From contig NZ_LMMP01000015.1 of NCBI RefSeq assembly GCF_001422815.1, positions 1 to 62,296 of the forward strand: 62,296 nucleotides of DNA. Reading direction: 5' to 3'. The stretch is from Methylobacterium sp. Leaf91. GTDB taxonomy: Bacteria; Pseudomonadota; Alphaproteobacteria; Rhizobiales; Beijerinckiaceae. This document shows, one piece after another, positions 8,625 to 17,600 of the stretch. Under the pieces are notes generated by a model. It did not search any database, had not been told where the DNA came from, and saw only the letters and a program-made list of their open reading frames with translations. The number at the start of each line of letters is the position of its first letter. Position 1 is the first letter of the stretch. The position numbers and the translations under genes are program-made.

Positions 8625-10163
8625 TTGCCCGAGCTTTCGCCACCTTTCCCCCCGGCCGCCTCGTCGGTGCCCCGGCCGCTGCTTGCCACGAGCCGGCCGA
8701 TTCGGGCTCTGCGAGCCGAGATCGAATCCGTGACCGGTCTCGCCTTCGCTCAAGCCTGGGCTCCGGGCGCCATCGGGGTGATCTGGGGACGGCGCGGGCT
8801 TGCCGGGTGGTGCCTGCAAATGGCGAGTCGCCGGCTCCTCTCCGTCGAACCGGGGCCTCTGCTCAGCCCCTACGATTCTCCCGAAAGGGGTCTGTCCAGC
8901 CTGCGCTTCACCCTTGACGGAGTTCCGTTCGGTGGCGAGGCCGGGATCCATGCGTTCGACCCTTGGACTCGGCAGCCGATCAGCCTCGGCGAATGCCGCG
9001 ATCGGGTGGCCTGGCTGGAACGCCGGTTCCGCGACAACGATAGCCTCACCGTCCTCGTCGGCATCTCGCGCTGGAAGCGGCCGGCCCTCGATGTCTTCGT
9101 CGGCGGACCGGCGGGTAAGCCCGTTTACGCCATGAATGCCGAGGAGGCGGTGGCGAAGGCGAGGAGCAGGGGACAAGCCGGAAAGGCCCGCATCCTCGCC
9201 TGGGCGACGCGGATGCCGGCACATTTGCCGTCGCTCTGCGCGGAGCACGGTATTCCCCTGGCCCGGATCGAGGACGGATTCCTGCGGTCGGTGGGGCTTG
9301 GAGCGAGCCTACAGCCGGGCGCTTCTATCGTCGTGGATGACAGCGGCATCTATTACGACCCCCGCACCGAAAGCCGCCTCGCTCGCATCCTGAAGAACGA
9401 GGATTTCTCGCCCGAGCTCGTGGCCAGGGCCTCGCTCCTGCGCCGGCTCGTGGTGGAACGGCGCCTGACGAAATACAATGTCGGGCTCGCCGGAAATGCA
9501 TCGGGGTGGCCCGAGGATCGGCGCATCGTGCTGGTGCCGGGGCAGGTCGAGGACGATGCCTCGGTGCGCCACGGCTCACCGCATGTCCGCTCGAATCTCG
9601 AACTCCTGCGCGCGGCCCGCAGCCGGAATCCGGGAGCATTTCTACTCTATAAACCGCATCCCGACGTGGAGGCCGGCTTCCGGCCGGGCGCGATCCCGGA
9701 GGCCGAGGTTCTGGCCCTGGCCGACAGGATCGTGGCGGGGCTCTCCATCGTCGACCTCCTCGACCGGGCGCACCATGTGGAGACGATGACCTCGCTTGCC
9801 GGATTCGAGGCGCTGATCCGAGGCTTGAGCGTGGCGGTCCATGGCCGCCCCTTCTATGCCGGCTGGGGGCTCACCGAGGATCTCGCACCGGGCGCCGACA
9901 GGGGGCGGCGGCTCGCCCTCGACGAACTCGTCGCAGGAGCGCTTCTCGTCTACCCGCTCTATCTCGATCCCGTGGCGATGAAGCCGTGCACGCCCGAGCA
10001 ACTCCTCGAGCGGCTGAGCCAGAGCCGAGAGGCCGCCGCCCCCTCGAAGCTCGCCCTCAGTCGCAGGGCACAGACCGTCATGCGCCTACGCTACGCCGTT
10101 CTGAACCCCATCGTCCGCCTGATCCGGGCGCGACGGGGGATCGGGCGAGGCGGCGACAAGTGA
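8625..10163 (+). CDS. KpsC-like capsule polysaccharide biosynthesis protein, single transferase module
   Basis: Up to 512 residues from TTG 8625 (GTG 8667 is an alternative). Residues about 160-480 form one KpsC-type module: RIEDGFLRSVGLGASLQPG, VVDDSGIYYDPRTES, VLVPGQVEDDASVRHGSP, LLYKPHPDVEAGFR and FYAGWGLTEDLAPG. Enterobacterial KpsC (about 675 aa) has two such modules that add alternating beta-2,4 and beta-2,7 Kdo; here the full module resembles the C-terminal one, and the first 150 residues do not contain a second complete module. The stop TGA overlaps the ATG of the next gene (TGATG), so the two are coupled. Confidence 0.85.
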   Translation: MPELSPPFPPAASSVPRPLLATSRPIRALRAEIESVTGLAFAQAWAPGAIGVIWGRRGLAGWCLQMASRRLLSVEPGPLLSPYDSPERGLSSLRFTLDGVPFGGEAGIHAFDPWTRQPISLGECRDRVAWLERRFRDNDSLTVLVGISRWKRPALDVFVGGPAGKPVYAMNAEEAVAKARSRGQAGKARILAWATRMPAHLPSLCAEHGIPLARIEDGFLRSVGLGASLQPGASIVVDDSGIYYDPRTESRLARILKNEDFSPELVARASLLRRLVVERRLTKYNVGLAGNASGWPEDRRIVLVPGQVEDDASVRHGSPHVRSNLELLRAARSRNPGAFLLYKPHPDVEAGFRPGAIPEAEVLALADRIVAGLSIVDLLDRAHHVETMTSLAGFEALIRGLSVAVHGRPFYAGWGLTEDLAPGADRGRRLALDELVAGALLVYPLYLDPVAMKPCTPEQLLERLSQSREAAAPSKLALSRRAQTVMRLRYAVLNPIVRLIRARRGIGRGGDK

Positions 10164-11656
10164 TGACTCTGCTCGCAGCTCTCAGCTTGGCGTTGATCGG
10201 CTCCCTCGCCATCGAGGCGTGGGATGGTGCGGGCCGGCGGCCAATCGGCAGACGCCCCAGCGAGCTGGCCGTACGACTTGGCGGCTATGCGCTCCTGACG
10301 ATATTCTGGTTCTGCTTCTCCTGGCGCCCCTGGCTCGCGTCCTTTTCCTGCCTGCTCACCGTCGCGATCCTGGTCGTGGTCAGCCGGTTGAAGCAGGCGG
10401 TGATCGGCGAGCCGCTGGTCTTCAGCGATTTCGCCCTGTTGCGCCAGGTGCCTCGCCATCCGGACCTCTATTATACGAGACCGATTACCGACCCGCGCAT
10501 GGCTGTCCCCCTCGGGGCAAGCCTCGTCGTCGTCGCCCTGTGGTACTGGATCGAGCCTAGCGCGCTGCCTCAAGAGCCGAGCGTCGCCGTCGTCTCGCTT
10601 ATCGGTCTGCCTTGCCTCCTGGTCGGATTGGCCTCCGGCCTCGCCACTGGAATGGCGGCGCCATGGCTCGCGACCCGGTTTCCCCGACCCGATCTCGACG
10701 CGGATTGCGCCCGCTACGGGCTGCCGGCCACGATCATCGCCTATACCCTGCGCTGGACGAGCGACGTGCCGGCTCCCGAACCGGACGATACCGCTGCGCC
10801 CGGGCCGGCCGCTCCGGCACCGGTCATTGTCGTCGTCCAGCTCGAATCCTTCGTCGATCCGGCCCGGCTCGGCGGTCCGGATCTGCCATTGATGGAGACG
10901 ATCCGCCACCGTGCCTCGCGCTATGGCCGGCTGACGGTCCCAGCCCACGGTGCCTACACGATGCGGACGGAGCACGCCCTCCTCACCGGACGAGAACCGG
11001 AAAGCCTCGGGTTCGGGCGCTACGATCCCTATCTCAGCGGCGGTGGCGACGAACCGACGAGCCTTGCCCGGCTTGCATCGGGGGCAGGGTACGCCACCGT
11101 GTTCGTGCATCCCTTCCACCGCGACTTCTTCCAGCGCGCCGAGGTGATGCGGCGGTTCGGTTTCACCCGGCTGGTGATGGAGGATGATTTCATCGGGGCC
11201 GCGAGAATCGGGCCCTATATCGCCGATGAGGCCGTCATGGCCCGCATCCTGGCGGAGGTCGATGCGGTGCAAGAGCCCATTTTCGTTTTCGCCGTGACCA
11301 TGGAGAACCATGGGCCGTGGAAACGCGGGCGGCTCGACGGCATCACCGAGCCGCTGGACCAGTATCTCCACCACGTGGCCCATACCGGCCGGGCCGTCGA
11401 GACCTTGATCGAAGGTCTGGAAGGGCGCGATGCGATCCTGTGCGTCTATGGCGATCACGCCCCATCCCTGCCGACCTGCACGCCCGGCTTCGGCGATACA
11501 GCTACCGATTACGCGATCTTCGGCTTCGGAGCGTTCAGGGAAACGCCGCAGCGCATCGATATGAGCGCCGACGGACTCGGTCGTTTCCTCCGATTCCGCA
11601 TCGGGGAGCGCTCGGCAGACGAGGCCGGATCGGCTATCGCCTCACCATCGTACTGA
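10163..11656 (+). CDS. LtaS/MdoB-type membrane phosphoglycerol transferase or sulfatase-fold protein
   Basis: 497 residues. The N-terminal 220 residues hold several membrane segments (LLAALSLALIGSLAI, LLTIFWFCFSW, CLLTVAILVVVSRL, LGASLVVVALWYW, LIGLPCLLVGLASGLATGM). The C-terminal domain is alkaline-phosphatase/sulfatase-like: VVVQLESFVD (metal-binding Glu), HGAYTMRTEHALLTG (nucleophile Thr expected in the RTE motif), FAVTMENHGPW and CVYGDHAPS (metal Asp-His). This is the layout of LtaS/OpgB phosphoglycerol transferases, with the catalytic domain facing the periplasm. Coupled to the KpsC-like gene, it may decorate the capsule; it may correspond to the membrane protein RkpI of rhizobial rkp-1 regions, which I could not verify. 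Confidence 0.82.
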   Translation: MTLLAALSLALIGSLAIEAWDGAGRRPIGRRPSELAVRLGGYALLTIFWFCFSWRPWLASFSCLLTVAILVVVSRLKQAVIGEPLVFSDFALLRQVPRHPDLYYTRPITDPRMAVPLGASLVVVALWYWIEPSALPQEPSVAVVSLIGLPCLLVGLASGLATGMAAPWLATRFPRPDLDADCARYGLPATIIAYTLRWTSDVPAPEPDDTAAPGPAAPAPVIVVVQLESFVDPARLGGPDLPLMETIRHRASRYGRLTVPAHGAYTMRTEHALLTGREPESLGFGRYDPYLSGGGDEPTSLARLASGAGYATVFVHPFHRDFFQRAEVMRRFGFTRLVMEDDFIGAARIGPYIADEAVMARILAEVDAVQEPIFVFAVTMENHGPWKRGRLDGITEPLDQYLHHVAHTGRAVETLIEGLEGRDAILCVYGDHAPSLPTCTPGFGDTATDYAIFGFGAFRETPQRIDMSADGLGRFLRFRIGERSADEAGSAIASPSY

Positions 11657-11890
11657 CACGAACGTGACCGACGCGAGACCGCGCATCGCTTCGACCATGC
11701 GATAGTAGAGCGATCGTTAAACGATCGAAGAGTTTTGGCGCTATGAAAGGTGGACCGTTCGAAAGGTCCGCTCTCGCACAGGCCCACGTGGCCAGCCAGC
11801 GAGACTGGAGATGACGGACGGTGCGTATCCGCCGACCCGACACGTGATCTGACAAGGCACTCGTCGCGGGGGCGGGTCTAGGAGAGTTCG

Positions 11891-13060
11891 ATGTTTCCCA
11901 AAGCCACCCTGGCCATTGCCATCGCCGTCACGGTGTCCGGCTGCAACGCCTTCCTGCCCGCCGCCGGTCCGTCGACCTCGGCCGTGGTGGACGGCGCGGA
12001 TCAGTCGACGAGCGAAGGGACCTTCGCCCGCTACGAGTTCATCGACGTGAACGCCGCGGTGGTGGAGGCCCTGCGCGGACGCCCCCTCGACAGCCTGCTC
12101 TCCTCGTTCGGGGATGGACGCATGCCCTCGGAAGCGGTGATCGGCATTGGCGACGCCGTGGCCGTCTCGGTGTTCGAAGCCGGATCGGGTGGCCTCTATT
12201 CCGGACCGCTCACGGTCAACTCGATGTCCGCCGGCTCGAAGGCGGCGCAGCTGCCCGAGCAGGTCGTCTCGCGCGATGGCGCGATCTCGGTCCCCTATGC
12301 CGGTCGGATCAAGGTCGCGGGGCGCCGCGCCCAGGACGTCCAGTCGCTGATCGAGACCGAGCTCGCCGGCAAGGCGATCCAGCCTCAGGTGATCGTCACC
12401 GTGAGCCGCCCGGTCTCGCAATCCGTCACGGTAGGCGGCGAGGCGGTGGGCGGTGCCCGCGTTCCGCTCGGCACCCAGGGCGATCGCATCCTCGACGTCA
12501 TCGCCACCGCCGGTGGCGTAAGAGCCCCGGTCAGCGAAACCTTCGTGCGTCTGTCGCGCAACGGCAGGACCGCGACGGTGCCGCTGACGACCGTGGTGTC
12601 GAACCCCAAGGAAAACATCTACCTGCGCCCCAACGACAACCTCACCCTGGTGCGCGATCCCCAGACCTTCCTGGCCATCGGGGCCCTGGGCTCGTCGAAT
12701 GAAATCCCGTTCCAGGCCGAGGGCATCACTTTGGCGCAGGCGCTGGCCAAGGCGCGCGGCCAGAGCGACGCCGATGCCGACCCCACCGGCACGTTCCTGT
12801 TCCGCTTCGAGCCGGCGCCGGTGGTCCGTCGCCTGAAGCCCGGAAGCCCGCTTCTCGGTACGCCGCTCGTCCCTGTGGTCTATCGGTTCGACATGCGCGA
12901 CCCGAACAGCCTGTTCCTCACCCAGGCCTTCCGCATGCGCAACCGCGATATGGTCTACGTCTCGAACGCGCCGTTCACCGAGATCAAGAAGATCCTCTCC
13001 GTCTTCGCCGCGGCGGCCCAGCCGATCACGACCGGCGCACGCGTGGGCGGAGCGTTCTGA
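11891..13060 (+). CDS. Capsular polysaccharide export outer-membrane lipoprotein (BexD/CtrA/VexA type)
   Basis: 389 residues with a lipoprotein signal MFPKATLAIAIAVTVSGC whose lipobox Cys is residue 18. The Poly_export domain follows (EAVIGIGDAVAVSVFEAG, RDGAISVPYAGRIKVAGRRA, then SLBB-like VTVGGEAVGGARVPLG and GDRILDVIATAGG), and the C-terminal part MRNRDMVYVSNAPF...IKKILSVF is typical of BexD/CtrA/VexA rather than of Wza. These proteins form the outer-membrane channel of ABC-transporter-dependent capsule systems. AGGAGA precedes ATG 11891. The partner ABC transporter and KpsE/BexC adaptor are not in this window. Confidence 0.9.
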   Translation: MFPKATLAIAIAVTVSGCNAFLPAAGPSTSAVVDGADQSTSEGTFARYEFIDVNAAVVEALRGRPLDSLLSSFGDGRMPSEAVIGIGDAVAVSVFEAGSGGLYSGPLTVNSMSAGSKAAQLPEQVVSRDGAISVPYAGRIKVAGRRAQDVQSLIETELAGKAIQPQVIVTVSRPVSQSVTVGGEAVGGARVPLGTQGDRILDVIATAGGVRAPVSETFVRLSRNGRTATVPLTTVVSNPKENIYLRPNDNLTLVRDPQTFLAIGALGSSNEIPFQAEGITLAQALAKARGQSDADADPTGTFLFRFEPAPVVRRLKPGSPLLGTPLVPVVYRFDMRDPNSLFLTQAFRMRNRDMVYVSNAPFTEIKKILSVFAAAAQPITTGARVGGAF

Positions 13061-13178
13061 GAAGGAGCGCAAGGGCTCCGGCAATCCCGTACGCCCATAC
13101 CGACAGGAGACGGGGCGTCCGGCGTGAGCTTCGGACGGCTTGGGCTCAGGGCCGCATTGCCATCATCGTCATCCCATC

Positions 13179-13209
13179 GTCACGGCATCCCATCGGATGA
13201 TGCCGTGAC
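13179..13209. terminator. Hairpin between convergent export and oxoamine-synthase genes
   Basis: Perfect 11-bp stem GTCACGGCATC / GATGCCGTGAC (13179-13189, 13199-13209) with a 9-nt loop, located between the stop of the export lipoprotein (13060) and that of the oxoamine synthase (13238). No U-run is present on either side, so a bidirectional terminator is only an inference from its position. Confidence 0.5.
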
Positions 13210-13237
13210 ACGTGTCGGCCGAGCCGGTCGAATGACC

Positions 13238-14611
13238 TCAGGGCTTGCCGCGCTTGGCCATCAGCTGCTCGATGAGGGAGCCACCCTTCTCGATCTCCGC
13301 GAGTTCCTCGGCCACTGCCGTCACGGTCTCGCGGATCTGCTCCGGCGTGTGTTCGGAGGTGATGAAGAAGCGCAGGCGCGAAGAGCGCTCGGGCACCGCC
13401 GGATGGATGATCGGCTGCACGTTGATGCCGCGCTTGTACAGGCGGTCCGACAAGGTGACCGATTTCAGCGAATCGCCGACGATGACGGGAATCACGGCGA
13501 GGCCGAGGCTCGTTCCGGTATCGAGCCCATGCTTCTTGGCGCATGACAGGAACAGGTGGCCGTTCTGGCGCAGTCGCTCGACCCGGTGCGGCTCGGCCTG
13601 CATCAGGGCAAGGGACGCCTCGGCGGCGGCGGCCAGCGGCGGGGACAGGCCGACGCTGTAGATGAAGCCCCCGGCGGTGCATTTGAGGTACTCGATCAGG
13701 GCCGCCGGGCCGGCGATGTAGCCGCCGCAGGACGACAGGGTCTTCGAGAGCGTGCCCATCCAGATATCGACGAGGTGCGAATCGACGTCGCAATGCTCAG
13801 CGAGCCCGGTTCCCGTACGGCCGAGGACGCCGAGCCCGTGGGCATCGTCCACCATCAGCCAGGCATCGTAGCGCTGTTTCAGGGCGACGAGGCCGGCGAG
13901 GTCCGGCGCATCCCCGTCCATGCTGTAGAGGCCTTCGACCACGATCAGTGCGCGGCGATGCTCGTGGCGCGTGGCGCCGAGCAGGGTCTCCAGGGCGTTG
14001 AGATCGTTATGGGCGAAGGAGCGACGCTGGGCTCCCGAGAGCTGGGCCCCGGTGACGATGCTATTATGGCTCAGCGCATCGTGAAAGATCACGTCACCGG
14101 GTTCCAGCAGCGCACCGATCGTCGTGACGTTGGTGGCGTGGCCGCTCACCATCACGACGCAGGCTTCGGTCTCGTAATGGTCGGCCAGCGCCTGTTCGAG
14201 GCGGATATGGCCTGGGCGCTCGCCGGCGACGATCCGGCTCGCGGAGGCCGAGGTGCCGAACTCGTCGATGGCCCTGCGCGCCGCCTCGCTGACGTCGGGA
14301 TGTCCGTTGAGCCCGAGATAATCGTAGGACGAGAAATTGACGAAGCCCTTGCCGGCGATGCGCGTCGTGGCGCCCGCCCTGGTCTCGTGGACCCGGAAGA
14401 ACGGATTGCCGAGGCCGATCAGGTCGGCGGCCGAGCGCTGCAGCCGCAACTCGCGGTAGCCCGGCAGGGTCTCGAATTTCTGCACCGATGCGTCCGTGGC
14501 CTTCGGCTCGGGGCGGGGCGCTGCCTGCCGGTTGGCATTGCGGCCGAGCCGGTTGGTGACGAAGCCCGCGAGCGCCGCGCGGCCGCCGTCGGGGCGGGCT
14601 GGATTACTCAT
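13238..14611 (-). CDS. PLP-dependent alpha-oxoamine synthase (RkpG/BioF/SPT-like)
   Basis: 457 residues. Aminotransferase-fold enzyme of the AONS/KBL/serine-palmitoyltransferase family: NFSSYDYLGLNGHP, GTSASASRIVAGERPGH, DALSHNSIVTGAQLSG, VDDAHGLGVLGRTGTG and the PLP-lysine motif MGTLSKTLSSCGGYIAG, which is closer to the SPT pattern than to BioF. The reaction is decarboxylative condensation of an acyl thioester with an amino acid to give an aminoketone. About 60 extra N-terminal residues precede the fold. It lies 66 nt downstream of the PKS stop on the same strand; a small hairpin CCGGCC-TTTC-GGCCGG (14653-14668) sits between. Pairing with the PKS parallels rhizobial RkpA/RkpG, so the PKS-bound chain is a likely acyl donor. 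Confidence 0.88.
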   Translation of the reverse strand: MSNPARPDGGRAALAGFVTNRLGRNANRQAAPRPEPKATDASVQKFETLPGYRELRLQRSAADLIGLGNPFFRVHETRAGATTRIAGKGFVNFSSYDYLGLNGHPDVSEAARRAIDEFGTSASASRIVAGERPGHIRLEQALADHYETEACVVMVSGHATNVTTIGALLEPGDVIFHDALSHNSIVTGAQLSGAQRRSFAHNDLNALETLLGATRHEHRRALIVVEGLYSMDGDAPDLAGLVALKQRYDAWLMVDDAHGLGVLGRTGTGLAEHCDVDSHLVDIWMGTLSKTLSSCGGYIAGPAALIEYLKCTAGGFIYSVGLSPPLAAAAEASLALMQAEPHRVERLRQNGHLFLSCAKKHGLDTGTSLGLAVIPVIVGDSLKSVTLSDRLYKRGINVQPIIHPAVPERSSRLRFFITSEHTPEQIRETVTAVAEELAEIEKGGSLIEQLMAKRGKP

Positions 14612-14677
14612 GCGTGTTGAATCTTCCGATTGACCGATGCCGCCGAACGCGACCGGCCTTTCGGCCGGCCGCGCGGA

Positions 14678-17600
14678 TCATGGCAGAATTTCTTTGATCT
14701 GGAGACTGTTCTGCTCGACGAGCTCGTGGAACGGCTCGAGTGTGCGGACATCCACGCCTTCGCTGGCATGGCGCTGGGCGAGGCTCATTACCGCCGCCGA
14801 GGCCTCATCGACCGGCGCCGCCACGGACTGGATCAGCGTTTCTGCCAGTTCGACGACGGTCAGGCCCGAGGAGATACCCGAAGGCGGCGCGTCGAGGGCG
14901 AAGCGCTCCTGCAGGCTGGCGCCCAGTTCCACACCCATCAGCGAGTCGAGGCCGATCTCGGAGAGGTGGCGGACACGGCTGATATCGTCCTTGGGCAGAC
15001 GCAGGATGCGGGCAATGTCCTCAACGATGGCATCGGACACGGTCTTGCGCACCGCATCGAGGTCCAGGCTCTTGAGCAAACCACCGATATCGATGGCGGT
15101 CACGGTGCCGGATTCCGCCTGCTGGTCGGAACCGAGATCGCCGTAGCTCGGCGAGCGCATGGTCGCGAGACGCTCGCGCGCCTTGCCCCAATGCATCGAG
15201 GCAATGGCCAGGACGGCATCGTCGGGTGACGAGCCTTGCCCTTCCAGGGCCCCGGCCATGAGGTCGAGGGAGCGGCGGGCATCCATCGGCGTCACGCCGA
15301 CGCGGCCGGCCAGGGTCTCCATCACCGCGCGGTTGCGCGCCAGTACGCCGACATCGCCGATCGCGCCCCAGGCGACCGCGAGGGCGGGCAGTCCCAGCGC
15401 CTTGCGACGGCGGGCAAGCCCCTCCATGAAACCGTTGGCCGCGACGTAGGCGCCCTGTCCCGGATTGCCGATGAAGGTCGTGGCCGAGGAGAACAGCACG
15501 AAGTAGTCGAGCTGCCGCTCGCGGGTGGCTGCATCCAGATGCTCCGCGCCGACGACCTTCGGGCGGATGACCGCGTCGAGGGCAGCCGCGTCGAGATTGG
15601 CGATGAGGCCATCCTGCAGCACCATCGCCCCATGGATCACGCCGGCGAGCCTGCGGCCGTCGCCCTCGACCTCGGCAAGGAGATCGTCCACCGCCTCGCG
15701 ACTGGTGATGTCGCAGGCCATCGCCGCGACGCTGACGCCACGGACCGCCAGATCGGCCACCACCTGCTTGGCTTCAGGGCTCGAGGCGCCCTTTCGGCCG
15801 ACCAGAACCAAGTGACGGGCTCCCCGGTCGGCGAGCCACCGGGCTGCCTCGATGCCGAAGCCGCCGAGCCCCCCGGTGATGAGATGGACGCCCTCCGACG
15901 AGACCCGGAAGTCGGACTTGCGCTCGACCACGATGCTGCCCGGCTTCGGCGGGGCGATGACGATCTTCCCCACATGCCCGGATTGCTGCATCAGCCGGAA
16001 CGCGTCCGAGACCTCGTCGGCGGTGAAGGGCTGGAACGGCAGGGGCTTGAGACCGCCTTCCGTGAACAGGGCCATCACCTCTCGGAACAGACGCGCCCCG
16101 TCCTCACCCTGGTGCTGGAGCACCTGATCGAGATCGACGCCGAAATAGGAGAGGTTCCGGCGGAACGGGCGCAGGCCGATATGGGTGTTGGCGACATAGT
16201 CGCGCTTGCCCAGCTCGATGAAGCGACCGAACGGCTTCAGGCAGTTCAGGCTGCGTTCCATCGCTTCGCCGAACAGGCTGTTCACCACGATGCCGACCCC
16301 GTCGCCCGTGATCCGGCGGACCTCGTCGACGAAGGCGAGGGAGCGGGAATCGAGGACGTGCTCGGCCCCGAGAGCCTTCACCAGCGCACGCTTCTCGCGC
16401 GACCCGGCGGTGGCGATGACGCGGGCTCCCTTCAGCTTGGCGATCTGCAGGGCGGCGAGCCCGACGCCACCGGCACCACCATGGACCAGCACCCATTCGC
16501 CGCGCCGCAGCCGGGCGCAGCTGACGAGGCTGTAATAAGCGGTGAGGAAGGCCACCGGCACGGTGGCCGCCGCCTGCGGGTCGAGGCCGGGTGGGCTCGG
16601 CGCCACCACGAGCTCGGGCACCACGATATGGGTCGAGAAGCCCGATTGCGCGAAGGCGACGACAGGGTCGCCCACCTTGAAGGCGGCGACACCCTTGCCG
16701 ACCGAGACGACGCGACCGGCGACTTCGAGGCCTAGACGCGGACCGGCGAAGCCATCCTCCAGGATCTCCTCCGGGAGCATCGACAGGGCCCAGAGCACGT
16801 CGCGGAAGTTGAGGCCCGTGGCCTCCACGGCGATCTCGACCTCGCCGCGTCCGGGCGTGCGCCGCTCGGCCGGTCCCCAACGCATGTCGTTGAGGCCGCC
16901 GGTGACGCTGCGCTCGAGCTGCGCGGCTGGAGCCGCTACGGCATCGGAGGCGGGACGGCGTGAAAGCTGCCCCGGCGCGAACCGGATCACGCGGGTGGCG
17001 TCCGCGTCGAGGATGATCTCCGTCTCGGTGGTGCCGGACAGGATCACGTCACGCAGGCGCTCGGATGCCTGCTTGCTCGGCATCGCAGCGGTGAGATCGA
17101 TGCGGCGAATGTCGAGGGTAGCGACCTCGTTGGCGAGGGTGCGGGTGAAGGCCCAGAGGCCCGCTTCCACCGCTCCGTCGGCGTCTCCGTCATGACGCGT
17201 CGCGCCCGGACAGATGACCCAGAGGCGGGTCTGACGGGTCCCGAGATGTTCGACGCAGCGCTTGAGACCGAGGCAGCGTTCGCGCAACCGGTCGGCGGCG
17301 TCGCCCTTGGTGTCGAAGGCTCCGGCGAGGAACACCACCGTATCGGGGGTCTCGCGTTCGAGTTCGAGCAGCGATTGCTCGGAATCGAGGATGATCGAGA
17401 CATGGACACCGGCGGCGACGAGGAGCGTCGCCAGCGACGAGGCGGTTTCCGCCGCGAAGGAATCCTGCGACCCGATGATGAAGGTGAAGGTCTGGCCGGT
17501 GGAGGCCTTTGCCCGTACCGGTGCCTCGGCGAGGAAGAGAAGATCGTCGCCATTGGCCGAGACCGCCCGGTCGACGGCGACGCGGACGAGACCGGTATCG

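Noticed and set aside
7872..9248. 458-codon minus-strand ORF across the KpsS/KpsC start regions
   Set aside because: Arg/Pro/Gly-rich shadow overlapping two genes with clear capsule-family motifs.
11741..13084. 447-codon minus-strand ORF opposite the export lipoprotein
   Set aside because: Shadow frame without motifs; the plus-strand protein has a lipobox and Poly_export domain.
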